Shown piece after piece: positions 9,417 through 19,176 of a stretch of 64,000 bases of DNA. Within the stretch, counting starts at the first letter, position 1. The number at the start of each line of letters is the position of its first letter. Position numbers and translations under genes: made by a program. The stretch is taken from the NCBI GenBank assembly GCA_030589895.1, contig JAUUZQ010000003.1, positions 1-64,000 of the forward strand, given 5' to 3'. Below the pieces are notes generated by a model, which had not been told where the DNA came from, searched no databases, and worked only from the letters and a program-made list of their open reading frames with translations. The stretch comes from Bacteroidales bacterium. GTDB lineage: Bacteria; Bacteroidota; Bacteroidia; Bacteroidales; GCA-2748055.

Positions 9417-10502
9417 CTATATCTTAATAAACAACTTCTTCTTCCACATCCAATAGCAGATATACCATAAAAATGCCCATGCAACTGCACTGGTAAATAG
9501 CTGGGCATATATTTCATCTGTCCAGCTCATTATAGCAAAGGTGAAAGGTTTAAATACAGAATATACCAGGTCACTTCCCCCAATATGGGCAAACAGATAA
9601 ATGAAGAGAGGATTCATTCCCACAACAGCAAAAGCAAGTGTCCAGTTTCTATATTTTTTCATATCTATAAGCCAGTATGAGAAAGCAAGGGCAAGTATAC
9701 TCCAACCTCCTGAAGCCAGCACAAAAGTGGTTGTTGAAATTCTTTTAATGATAGGAGTAACAGGATTAAGACCATAACCCAGCAGCAGCCCCACAGATCC
9801 GGCAATCAGCATAATGATTAATTTTTGCTTTCCAGTTCTCTTACTAAGAATCACTTTCCCAATAAGTACTCCCCAGACAGTATGTGCAATGGTGGGAATA
9901 GCATTAAAGGAGACCCAATGGCCACCCGATAACTGACCTGAAATCAGCATGTCAAACCAGGCTCCAAAATTCTTGTCCGGAGTAAATGCCTGGTCATATC
10001 CAGCCACAGGAAACCATCTGTAAAGAAACTCTGTAAAAAGAAGTATTAATATAGTTGCCCCCAGTTGAATCCAATTTTTTTGATTTCGAAGCAGAAAAGC
10101 AGCCATGTAAGTAACTGCAAGTTGTGCTAAAACATTCTGAAACAAGAATGTAATCTTGCCCGGTCCAATGCAATACAAAGCCCATCCTAACAAGAGCATC
10201 AATGCAGACCTGATCAATGCATGCCTTAATATACTGAATTCCTTATCTCCCCTACTCTCTCTCTTACGCACTGAGAAAGGAATGGCAACCCCTACAATAA
10301 ACATAAAAAATGGCTGTATAAGATCCCAAAACCGAAGACCATTCCATGGATGATGTTTGAACTGTGTGCCGATGAAATGAACCCACCCACCCTCAAATAC
10401 CGGATTAGTCATGAAGGTAAACATATGCGTAAACTCACCAATTAAAAGTAACATGGTAATTCCACGAAAAAAATCGATGGAAAGCAATCGCTCGGATTTC
10501 AT
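9417..10502 (-). CDS. Acyltransferase, heparan-alpha-glucosaminide N-acetyltransferase-like (DUF5009/COG4299 type)
   Basis: RLLSIDFFRGITMLLLI..., multiple TMs, HPWNGLRFWDLIQPFFMFIVGVAIPFS. Confidence 0.8.
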   Translation of the reverse strand: MKSERLLSIDFFRGITMLLLIGEFTHMFTFMTNPVFEGGWVHFIGTQFKHHPWNGLRFWDLIQPFFMFIVGVAIPFSVRKRESRGDKEFSILRHALIRSALMLLLGWALYCIGPGKITFLFQNVLAQLAVTYMAAFLLRNQKNWIQLGATILILLFTEFLYRWFPVAGYDQAFTPDKNFGAWFDMLISGQLSGGHWVSFNAIPTIAHTVWGVLIGKVILSKRTGKQKLIIMLIAGSVGLLLGYGLNPVTPIIKRISTTTFVLASGGWSILALAFSYWLIDMKKYRNWTLAFAVVGMNPLFIYLFAHIGGSDLVYSVFKPFTFAIMSWTDEIYAQLFTSAVAWAFLWYICYWMWKKKLFIKI

Positions 10503-10549
10503 AAATTTTGGTATTAACCCATAAAAGTAAAAAAAATCTCGTTCCTAAT

Positions 10550-10690
10550 AACTCCTGAACTCTAAATTCTAAACTCCTGATCTATGAACTTTGAACTCTA
10601 AATTCTAAACTCCTGATCTATGAACTTTGAACTCTAAATTCTAAACTCCTGATCTATGAACTTTGAACTCTAAACTCCTGAACTCTGATC
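10550..10690. repeat. 36-bp tandem repeat, three full copies plus partial
   Basis: tctaaattctaaactcctgatctatgaactttgaac starts at 10561, 10597 and 10633, degenerate copy from 10669. Confidence 0.9.
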
Positions 10691-10805
10691 TCTCTCTTCT
10701 TGAATTTTTTCACTTCTCCCTCCCGACAGCTATCAAGCCCACGTCTCCCCTTCTCTCTTGCACTTTTACACTATTTCACCTACCTTGTATCAAAATCTCC
10801 TGAAC

Positions 10806-11636
10806 ATGAGTCATAAAGACGACAAAAAGAAAAAGGATTCTCATCCGGAAGAAAAGAAAATTGAAAAACTTGACAAAAAATTCTACTTCAGTGAACTTGA
10901 CAGACTACAATTGGAATTGGTCAAATTGCATGAGTGGGTAAAAAAAGAAGGATTAAAAGTGGTAATCTTGTTTGAGGGTCGCGATGCCGCCGGAAAAGGA
11001 GGTGTTATTAAAAGAATAACCGGGAGATTAAATCCACGTATCTGTAAGGTTGTTGCTCTGGGTGTACCAACTGAAAAAGAAAAATCACAATGGTACTTTC
11101 AAAAATATGTGGTACACCTTCCATCTGCTGGCGAGATGGTTCTTTTTGACCGTAGCTGGTACAACCGGGCCGGTGTTGAAAAAGTAATGGGTTTCTGTAC
11201 CGACGAAGAGTACTGGAACTTTTTAAGATCATGCCCAAGATTTGAAGAGATGCTGATTCAATCTGGTATTATACTCATAAAATATTGGTTTTCAGTAAGT
11301 GACGAGGTTCAGGAGAAACGATTCAGTGACCGGATCGATGATCCGCTTAAGCGATGGAAATTCAGTCCGATGGATCTTCATTCCAGGTCACGATGGGTAG
11401 AATATTCAAAGGCAAAAGATGAAATGTTTTCTTATACTGATACCAAGCTTTCGCCATGGTATGTGGTCAATTCAGATGATAAGAAACGGGCAAGGTTAAA
11501 TACCATTTCTCATCTGCTCACAATGATTCCCTATAAAGAAATCAAACATAAAAAGATTGAATTGCCAAAAATCAGCAAGGAAGGATACATCAGACCACCT
11601 ATGAGTGAACAGAGCTTTATTCCTGAGAGGTATTGA
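10806..11636 (+). CDS. ppk2: Polyphosphate kinase 2
   Basis: LFEGRDAAGKGGVIKRI...FDRSWYNRAGVEKVMGFC...RSRWVEYSKAKDEM. Confidence 0.93.
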   Translation: MSHKDDKKKKDSHPEEKKIEKLDKKFYFSELDRLQLELVKLHEWVKKEGLKVVILFEGRDAAGKGGVIKRITGRLNPRICKVVALGVPTEKEKSQWYFQKYVVHLPSAGEMVLFDRSWYNRAGVEKVMGFCTDEEYWNFLRSCPRFEEMLIQSGIILIKYWFSVSDEVQEKRFSDRIDDPLKRWKFSPMDLHSRSRWVEYSKAKDEMFSYTDTKLSPWYVVNSDDKKRARLNTISHLLTMIPYKEIKHKKIELPKISKEGYIRPPMSEQSFIPERY

Positions 11637-11749
11637 ATGATACTATGAGTCATTGAGTTAATAAGTTAATGGCGGACGAACGCAATTGTGTATGGTCCCG
11701 ATAAGCAGAGCAATACCAGGGAAACAATGATAAAATATTTTTATTTATA

Positions 11750-11793
11750 CATTATCACATTGTCGCATTGTCGCATTGTCGCATCGTCGCATT
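11750..11793. repeat. Octamer array (degenerate CATTGTCG, period 8)
   Basis: cattatca cattgtcg cattgtcg cattgtcg catcgtcg catt read directly. Confidence 0.9.
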
Positions 11794-11808
11794 AAAAACT
11801 AAAAAAAT

Positions 11809-14800
11809 ATGAAACGTCTATTTGTACTTTTATCAATAGTTCTATCCTCAACACTGCTTTCCGCTCAAGGAACCATGCTGCTTCGACAGCCAACATTAAA
11901 TGAGCAGAATATAGTTTTTGTATATGCAAATGATCTGTGGATTACAAATCTTGCAGACAACAGAACTATTCGACTTACCACTTCAGTGGGAGAAGAAACA
12001 AATCCACATTTTTCACCTGATGGACAGTGGATCGCATTTACCGGTCAATATGATGGAAATCCAGATGTATATCTTCTGCCTGTTTCCGGGGGCGAGCCTG
12101 TAAGATTAACCTGGCATCCCGGTTATGACCAGGTTGAGGGATGGATGCCTGATGGTAAATCAGTTATTTTTGCATCAGCCAGGATGGGTCAGCCCACGAA
12201 AGGAAGCAGACTATATACTATTGATATTGAAGGGGGAACACCAGAACCCTTGCCACCCTTGCGCGCCCAATATGGAGAAATCTCTACTGATGGAAAATTC
12301 CTCGCTTATCAGCCATTTGGTGAATGGGATAGTGAGTGGAGAAACTACAGGGGTGGTCAGGCTCAGCCCATCTGGATTCTTAACCTGGAAGATCTCTCCC
12401 TTATTCAAACACCCAGATCTGATAATGAAAGACATATCTCCCCCGTGTGGTATGGAGATCGTATATTTTTCCTTTCTGAACTGGATTTCGCTTCAAATAT
12501 CTGGTCGTATAATCCAGCTACAAACGATTTGAAACAACACACATTTCATGGAGATTTTGATGTGAAAAGTCTGGATGCAGATAAAAACAATATCGTATAT
12601 GAACAGGGAGGAACATTGCACCTATTGGACCCTGTAAGTGACAAAATAACAGACCTTAAGATTGAGGTGATAGGTGATTTTCACTGGTCACGAACACGGT
12701 GGCAGGATATTCCCGCTAATAATTTTACAAATGCCGACATCTCCCCCACAGGTCAAAGAGCCCTGATGGAGTATCGTGGTGATATATTTACTATTCCCAA
12801 AGAAAAAGGAAACTGGAGAAATCTGACCGAATCACCGGGTGTGGCAGATCGATTCCCAATCTGGTCACCTAAAGGTGATAAAATCGCATGGTTCTCTGAC
12901 AAAAGTGGAGAATACAGACTTATGATTGCAGACCAAAGCGGAATGGATCCCAAAGAAATTCCATTGCCAAATCCAACCTTCTATTTTCGTCCGGATTGGT
13001 CACCCGATGGAGCATATATTGCATACACAGATACGGACTATAATTTATGGTATGTAAACCTGGAATCGGGACTATCTAAAAAAGTTGATACAGAACGCTA
13101 TGCTCATCCTTCAAGAACTCTGAACCCATCCTGGTCACCCGACAGCAAATGGATTGCCTATACGAAATTGGCCGATAATCATTTCAAAGTGGTGAAAGTT
13201 CATAATATTGAAACAGGCATAACGTCACAGCTCACCAATGATATGGCAGATGCGATGGGACCTGTCTGGGATAAATCGGGTAAGTACCTCTATTTTCTTG
13301 CCAGCACAAATTTTGGTCAGAAATCGGGATGGCTCGATATGAGTAATTACGATGTTGAACCAACCCGATCGCTGTACATGATCATACTTAACAATGAAGA
13401 TCCATCTCCATTCCTTCCTGAAAGTGATGAAGAGAATAAGGATGATACATCCACAGAGAATGCAAAAGAGTCTAAAGGCAAGGACAAGAAGGACAAGGCT
13501 AAGGAGGACAAAGGGAAAAAGGGAAAGAAAGATGAAGATGAGGAAGAAGAAGATGTAAAGGTTATCATCGATATGGAAAATATCGAGAGAAGAATTTTAG
13601 CAATTGATGTTCCGAACAGAGATTATGCGTTTACACTTGGCGGCCCTGAAAACACCATTTTCTTCGGTGAAAGGATTGAGAATAAGCCTGGTTTTACACT
13701 TCATAAATATGACCTCAAAGAAAAGGAATCCAAGGAATTCATGACTGAATTGAAAGATGTCATCATCTCCTTCGACCGTGAACAATTACTATATAAACAA
13801 GGAAGCACCTGGGGAATTGTTTCAGCGACAGCTAGCTCTGCAAAAGCCGGAGATGGATCGTTGAAAATGAATGAAATCAAATATAAGGTTGTCCCGGCAG
13901 AGGAGTGGAAGCAGATATTTAAAGAGGGATGGAGATTCCAGCGAGACTTTCTGTATGTCGAGAATGTGCATGGTGCACCATGGGATAAAGTGTATAATTG
14001 GTATGCACCATGGGTAGAACATGTGCGACATAGAAACGATCTCAACTACCTTGTTGATATCCTGGGAGGTGAAGTAGCTGTAGGGCATTCATTTACCAGA
14101 GGTGGCGATTATCCTAAGGTTCCAAGTATTGCAATTGGACTATTGGGTGCTGATTATAAAATTGAAAATGGCCTCTTCAGAATTAGCAAGATATATAATT
14201 CTGAAACCTGGAATCCCGGGCTTACCGCTCCACTTTCTGTACCAGGACTTGATATAAAAGAGGGTGACTATCTCCTGAGTGTCAATGGAGAAAAATTGAC
14301 AGCCGATATGAATATTTACCAACTATTTGAAGGTACTGCAGGCTTGCAAACAACATTAACAGTTAATGAGGCAAATGAAGGAGACAATGAAAGAAAAGTA
14401 ATAGTCGTACCTGTTAGCAACGAAAATGCCCTGAGATCAACTGAATGGGTCGAATCAAATCGCCGCAAAGTTGATGAACTATCGGGAGGAAAATTAGCCT
14501 ATGTCTACCTGCCTAATACTGGCTTTGGTGGTTTCATTAATTTCAACAGATACTATTTTTCTCAGTTGGATAAAAAAGGGGCAATTATTGATGAACGAAA
14601 TAATAGCGGTGGTTCTGCTGCCGACTATATGGTGGATATTATGAATCGTGAACTCCATGGCTATTTCAATTCCAACGCAGGAGATAAACGTCCTTTCACT
14701 TCACCTACAGCAGGAATTTATGGACCAAAAGTGATGATCATTAATGAAAGAGCAGGTTCAGGAGGCGACTACCTCCCCTATATGTTCCATAAAATGGAAA

Positions 14801-15126
14801 TCGGTCCAATGGTAGGAACAACAACCTGGGGGGGACTGGTAGGAACCTGGGACACTCCCCGGTTTATTGATGGAGGAATGATGGTTGCTCCAAGAGGAGG
14901 ATTTTACGACATCAACGGTGAGTGGGCAGTAGAAGGAATTGGTGTTTCCCCTGATATTGAGGTAATTCAGGATCCCTTAAGTGTAATTAGCGGTCATGAT
15001 CCACAACTGGAGAGAGCTGTAAAAGTAGCGCTGGAATTACTCGAAAAAGAGAGTTTTGAGCTGCAGCCCGAACCAGCAGCTCCTATACGATGGAAGAGAC
15101 CAGACTATTTCAAAATAGATGAATAA
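11809..15126 (+). CDS. Tricorn-type protease (WD40-like propellers, PDZ, S41 peptidase)
   Basis: Repeated WSPDGxxIAY propeller motifs, PDZ-like LLSVNGEKL, S41 core IIDERNNSGGSAADYMVD...NERAGSGGDYLPYMF. Confidence 0.9.
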   Translation: MKRLFVLLSIVLSSTLLSAQGTMLLRQPTLNEQNIVFVYANDLWITNLADNRTIRLTTSVGEETNPHFSPDGQWIAFTGQYDGNPDVYLLPVSGGEPVRLTWHPGYDQVEGWMPDGKSVIFASARMGQPTKGSRLYTIDIEGGTPEPLPPLRAQYGEISTDGKFLAYQPFGEWDSEWRNYRGGQAQPIWILNLEDLSLIQTPRSDNERHISPVWYGDRIFFLSELDFASNIWSYNPATNDLKQHTFHGDFDVKSLDADKNNIVYEQGGTLHLLDPVSDKITDLKIEVIGDFHWSRTRWQDIPANNFTNADISPTGQRALMEYRGDIFTIPKEKGNWRNLTESPGVADRFPIWSPKGDKIAWFSDKSGEYRLMIADQSGMDPKEIPLPNPTFYFRPDWSPDGAYIAYTDTDYNLWYVNLESGLSKKVDTERYAHPSRTLNPSWSPDSKWIAYTKLADNHFKVVKVHNIETGITSQLTNDMADAMGPVWDKSGKYLYFLASTNFGQKSGWLDMSNYDVEPTRSLYMIILNNEDPSPFLPESDEENKDDTSTENAKESKGKDKKDKAKEDKGKKGKKDEDEEEEDVKVIIDMENIERRILAIDVPNRDYAFTLGGPENTIFFGERIENKPGFTLHKYDLKEKESKEFMTELKDVIISFDREQLLYKQGSTWGIVSATASSAKAGDGSLKMNEIKYKVVPAEEWKQIFKEGWRFQRDFLYVENVHGAPWDKVYNWYAPWVEHVRHRNDLNYLVDILGGEVAVGHSFTRGGDYPKVPSIAIGLLGADYKIENGLFRISKIYNSETWNPGLTAPLSVPGLDIKEGDYLLSVNGEKLTADMNIYQLFEGTAGLQTTLTVNEANEGDNERKVIVVPVSNENALRSTEWVESNRRKVDELSGGKLAYVYLPNTGFGGFINFNRYYFSQLDKKGAIIDERNNSGGSAADYMVDIMNRELHGYFNSNAGDKRPFTSPTAGIYGPKVMIINERAGSGGDYLPYMFHKMEIGPMVGTTTWGGLVGTWDTPRFIDGGMMVAPRGGFYDINGEWAVEGIGVSPDIEVIQDPLSVISGHDPQLERAVKVALELLEKESFELQPEPAAPIRWKRPDYFKIDE

Positions 15127-15127
15127 A

Positions 15128-15191
15128 CATTATCACATTGTCGCATTGTCGCGTTAACACATTGTCGCATTGTCGCATTGTCGCATTAACA
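15128..15191. repeat. Octamer array (degenerate CATTGTCG, period 8), longest copy
   Basis: cattatca cattgtcg cattgtcg cgttaaca cattgtcg cattgtcg cattgtcg cattaaca read directly. Confidence 0.9.
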
Positions 15192-15200
15192 AATTAACTC

Positions 15201-15851
15201 ATGAACCTATTAAAATCAACATTTGCAATTGTATTACTCGCATTAATCACTTCCTCTTGTAGTGATACAAAAAACACAGAACTTTTTAACGGAGAGAACC
15301 TCGATAACTGGGGTGTTTTTATATCTGAAGATGTACCACAGGATTCCGTCTTCTGGGTGGAGGATGGCCTGATCAATGTATCAGGAATTCCAAATGCATA
15401 CATAAGGACAAAAGCAGAATACGAAAACTATAAATTGCATGTGGAATGGCGCTGGGCAAAGGAACCAAAAAACAGTGGCATATTGCTGCATATTACCGGT
15501 GAAGACCTTATCTGGCCAAACTGTATTGAAGCACAGCTAAAGGCAGGGAAAGCCGGAGACCTGGTTCTTATCGGAAAAGGAGTTGGAATAACTGTCAGGG
15601 ATGATATTTACATTATTGAATCGGAAGAGAACAGGTTTGCAGTGATTGACAAATTCCTGGAGAGTTCAGAAAATGATCCTGGTGAATGGAACGAATACGA
15701 TATAACTGTAGATGATCAGGTGATAGAATTAAAAGTAAATGGATATATCCAAAACAGGGGAATTGCAGCGACAAAAACCAAAGGAAGTATCGGCATTCAA
15801 TCTGAAGGCGGACCAATGCAGTTCAGGAATATTTATTTAGAAGAGTTATAA
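15201..15851 (+). CDS. DUF1080 (3-keto-disaccharide hydrolase family) lipoprotein
   Basis: LITSSCSDTKNTELFNGENLDNWGVF...NSGILLHI...GSIGIQSEGGPMQFRNIYLEEL. Confidence 0.85.
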   Translation: MNLLKSTFAIVLLALITSSCSDTKNTELFNGENLDNWGVFISEDVPQDSVFWVEDGLINVSGIPNAYIRTKAEYENYKLHVEWRWAKEPKNSGILLHITGEDLIWPNCIEAQLKAGKAGDLVLIGKGVGITVRDDIYIIESEENRFAVIDKFLESSENDPGEWNEYDITVDDQVIELKVNGYIQNRGIAATKTKGSIGIQSEGGPMQFRNIYLEEL

Positions 15852-15872
15852 GAGAAGGTAGGGCTTCGGATA

Positions 15873-17516
15873 CTATTTTCCCCACCCGGACATAGGGTTA
15901 TCCACCACAATGGAACCTTTATAGTTAGCCACTTTGTATCCCAGCTTATAGCTCAGTTGAGTGACCTTAATAAACTTGTCGTAGTCTAATTTAGACTCAA
16001 TATCAGTTAGCATGTGATAATCAGCATGCGTTCCCGTTGAATAAAAAATTACCGGTATATCCTTTCTTACAAAGCTTACATGATCACTTCTATAGAAGAA
16101 CTGACTTGGATGGCTAATGTCATTAAATTCATAATTCCCGGGTAGGTTCATTTCCTCAAGGGCCTGGATATTCAAATCCATAAGCACTTTACTTTGAATA
16201 CCTCCTATTACTTTTATCGTATCACCCCCAGAAATAGTTATGCCCTCACGATCGCTATTCAGATCTTCTTCAGTCTGAGTCCTTGCTACCATATCAAGAT
16301 TAATCGCTGCAGAGATATTTTCAATAGGAACCAGTGGATGTTCAGCAAAATACTTAGACCCAAAAAGTCCAATCTCCTCAGCTGAAACCCATAAAAAGCC
16401 AACGCTTCGTTGGGGATGCTTTTTCTCTTTCAAAAATGCCTCGGCAATTTCAATGAGAGCAACAGTACCAGATGCATTGTCATCAGCTCCATTAAAAACA
16501 CCTTCTTCATTATCTGTACCAAGATGATCAAAATGAGCCATATAGATAATCATCTCCTCTTTCAATACAGGGTCACTACCTTCAATGAAACCAAAAATAT
16601 TTGGGATAACGATATCCATATCTTCCATGTGAATATCAATATTTATACTAACATTCTCCAACAGAAAGGATTGTGGTTCCAGTGCTTTGTCAATCTCCAT
16701 CTGAATTTCTGCTAAATCTTTCCCTGATGGAGCCAGTAGCTGATCAGCCACACTTCTATGGATAAAAAATAAACCCGGACCATCAGTACGCGCTCCGGAA
16801 TCATCACCATCACCTTTCAATTTACTTGTACTTTCCAGATAGTTTCCCAGTTGTGGAAACTGATCATTAAGAGAATTAAAACCTGATTTAGGATCCAGAA
16901 CCAAAAGGATTGCTTTTGGTTGTTGTCCCATGATATATCTCATCTTGAACTGAAAATTCTGCATTCCACTCCACTTCTCATTATCAAATTGCATTTCTGT
17001 GCCCTCTTCATTCATTGGGGCCCGGTCCATTACTAATACAACTTTCCCCTCTATATCGATTCCTTCAAAATCGTTATAGCCATTCTCTTCATCATTAATC
17101 CCATAGCCTGCAAATACTACCTCACCCTCAAAAGTTGTTTCTGCTTTTGTTGGTGCAGGGAAAAGATAAAATAATTCTTTGTTGATAACCGGGTCAACAC
17201 CTTTAGCCTGAATAGATATCTGACACTTCTCCCTGTCATATTTTTTCTTAGATAGAATATAATACTGGTAATATCCATTCTCTGAACCAGCTGAAATTAA
17301 TCCAAGATGCTTGGCTTGTCCCGCCAAATATCTTGCAGCAATATCAAGTCCTGGCTCACCTGATGCCCTTCCCTGCAATTCATCGGAAGCAAGGAATTCC
17401 ATGTGCATTTCCAGGTCTTGTCTGTTGATAGATGCAAATCCCTTTTTTTGAGAATATACAGGAGAAATGATTAAAGAAATGATTAGAAATAATAAAACTT
17501 TTTGTTGGAATTTCAT
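15873..17516 (-). CDS. M28 family metallopeptidase
   Basis: MKFQQKVLLFLIISLIISPVYSQ signal; MAHFDHLGT...NGADDNASGTVALIEIAEAF...SAEEIGLFGSKYF zinc-peptidase motifs. Confidence 0.9.
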   Translation of the reverse strand: MKFQQKVLLFLIISLIISPVYSQKKGFASINRQDLEMHMEFLASDELQGRASGEPGLDIAARYLAGQAKHLGLISAGSENGYYQYYILSKKKYDREKCQISIQAKGVDPVINKELFYLFPAPTKAETTFEGEVVFAGYGINDEENGYNDFEGIDIEGKVVLVMDRAPMNEEGTEMQFDNEKWSGMQNFQFKMRYIMGQQPKAILLVLDPKSGFNSLNDQFPQLGNYLESTSKLKGDGDDSGARTDGPGLFFIHRSVADQLLAPSGKDLAEIQMEIDKALEPQSFLLENVSINIDIHMEDMDIVIPNIFGFIEGSDPVLKEEMIIYMAHFDHLGTDNEEGVFNGADDNASGTVALIEIAEAFLKEKKHPQRSVGFLWVSAEEIGLFGSKYFAEHPLVPIENISAAINLDMVARTQTEEDLNSDREGITISGGDTIKVIGGIQSKVLMDLNIQALEEMNLPGNYEFNDISHPSQFFYRSDHVSFVRKDIPVIFYSTGTHADYHMLTDIESKLDYDKFIKVTQLSYKLGYKVANYKGSIVVDNPMSGWGK

Positions 17517-17776
17517 GACAGGCATATTTAGTAATGAATTAATCAAGCTATACAACAAACATACAAATATTAGGAAATATACGAATTTTGACAAATAAAC
17601 ATTTTTCCTGCTCTTGAATGAAGACATAAATCATATAAAGTTTTTCTAACTTTACACCTTCAATAAGGGGCCATATAATTCGAGTGTTCGAAACACAATT
17701 ATTTGTTTAACTATATCTCAACTGATAGAGACCCTTATTTCAACACAATAGTATTAAATTACATAAGTACAAGTAG

Positions 17777-19120
17777 ATGAATAACTTAAGTATTGATATT
17801 AAGAACGTTTATGGTTTTATTCCTGAAACAGAGATAAACTCCCTTAAAGCTGAATCTGTAGCAAAACTGGATGCTCTTAAAAAAGGAGATGGTGAAGGAA
17901 ATGATTTCCTGGGTTGGATAGACCTGCCTTCTTCTATCTCAGAGGAAAATCTGCAAACTATAGAAAAGACAGCTGCCCGCTTAAGTGCTAAGTCTGACAT
18001 TGTCATTGTAATAGGTATTGGCGGATCCTATCTGGGTGCCAAGGCAGTAAACGATGCACTGTCTCATAATTTTGAGGGATTAAAAGAAAAGCGGGATGCT
18101 CCTATGATGATTTTCGCAGGACATAATATTGGAGAAGACTATATACAGGAACTTACGGATACCCTGGATAATTATAGCTACTCTATTGTGGTCATCAGTA
18201 AATCCGGAACTACAACTGAACCTGCACTGGCTTTCAGAATACTTAAGGACCACCTTATAGCAAAAGTTGGTGCAGAAGAAGCTGTTTCCAGAATTGTGGC
18301 CATTACTGATGGAAGCAAAGGAGCTCTTAGAGAATTGGCAGAGCAAGAAGGCTACGAAACCTACGTTATCCCCGACAATGTTGGAGGTCGCTTTTCTGTG
18401 CTAACTCCGGTAGGTCTCGTTCCCCTGGCAATCTCAGGATTTAATATCCGTGAATTGGTTGCCGGAGCTGTGGCTATGGAAGAAAGATGCCTCAACAAAG
18501 AGTCTTTCGAAGAGAATCCTGCACTACTGTATGCTGCAACAAGAAACGCCTTGTACAGAAGCGGAAAAAAGATAGAGATTCTGGTGAACTACAACAACAA
18601 GCTTCACTATGTATCTGAGTGGTGGAAGCAATTGTATGGAGAGAGTGAAGGCAAAGATGGAAAAGGAATATTTCCTGCTGCAGTAGATAACTCAAGTGAT
18701 CTTCATTCCATGGGACAATATATTCAGGAGGGAGAAAGAATACTTTTCGAAACTGTAATTTCTGTAACGAATAGCGAGCATACAGTACATGTTCCCAAAG
18801 ATTCTAAAGACCTCGACAAACTGAATTATCTGGCAGGGAAAAGAATTGATGAGGTAAATAAGATGGCTGAACTCGGAACTACCCTGGCCCATATCGATGG
18901 TGGTGTTCCAAATATCAGAATTGAAATTCCTGAGATCAATGCAAATTACATAGGTCAGCTAATGTACTTCTTTGAGATAGCTTGTGGCATTAGTGGTTAC
19001 ATGCTGGAAGTAAATCCATTTAATCAACCCGGCGTTGAAGCATATAAAAAGAATATGTTTGCCCTCCTGGAAAAGCCTGGCTTTGAGGAAGAGACCAAAA
19101 AAATTAAAGAGCGCTTATAG
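17777..19120 (+). CDS. pgi: Glucose-6-phosphate isomerase
   Basis: [13 protein letters not shown]...[15 protein letters not shown]...[13 protein letters not shown]...[16 protein letters not shown]. Confidence 0.96.
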   Translation: MNNLSIDIKNVYGFIPETEINSLKAESVAKLDALKKGDGEGNDFLGWIDLPSSISEENLQTIEKTAARLSAKSDIVIVIGIGGSYLGAKAVNDALSHNFEGLKEKRDAPMMIFAGHNIGEDYIQELTDTLDNYSYSIVVISKSGTTTEPALAFRILKDHLIAKVGAEEAVSRIVAITDGSKGALRELAEQEGYETYVIPDNVGGRFSVLTPVGLVPLAISGFNIRELVAGAVAMEERCLNKESFEENPALLYAATRNALYRSGKKIEILVNYNNKLHYVSEWWKQLYGESEGKDGKGIFPAAVDNSSDLHSMGQYIQEGERILFETVISVTNSEHTVHVPKDSKDLDKLNYLAGKRIDEVNKMAELGTTLAHIDGGVPNIRIEIPEINANYIGQLMYFFEIACGISGYMLEVNPFNQPGVEAYKKNMFALLEKPGFEEETKKIKERL

Positions 19121-19150
19121 CGAACAAAGCTCTAAGATTTGTGTTCTAAG

Positions 19151-19176
19151 ACCGGAGTATTGGCTCCGGTTTTTTT
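19151..19176 (+). terminator. Intrinsic terminator (accggag-tattgg-ctccggt-tttttt)
   Basis: 7-bp GC-rich perfect stem followed by T tract, 30 bp after the pgi stop; the T tract ends at the ATG at 19177. Confidence 0.85.

Noticed and set aside
10550-10690. Possible CRISPR array because of the 36-bp periodicity
   Set aside because: The whole 36-bp unit repeats without unique spacers and no cas genes are present; it is a plain tandem repeat.
13425-13560. Frameshift or assembly error in the tricorn gene at the K/E-rich stretch
   Set aside because: The reading frame is continuous with recognisable domains on both sides.
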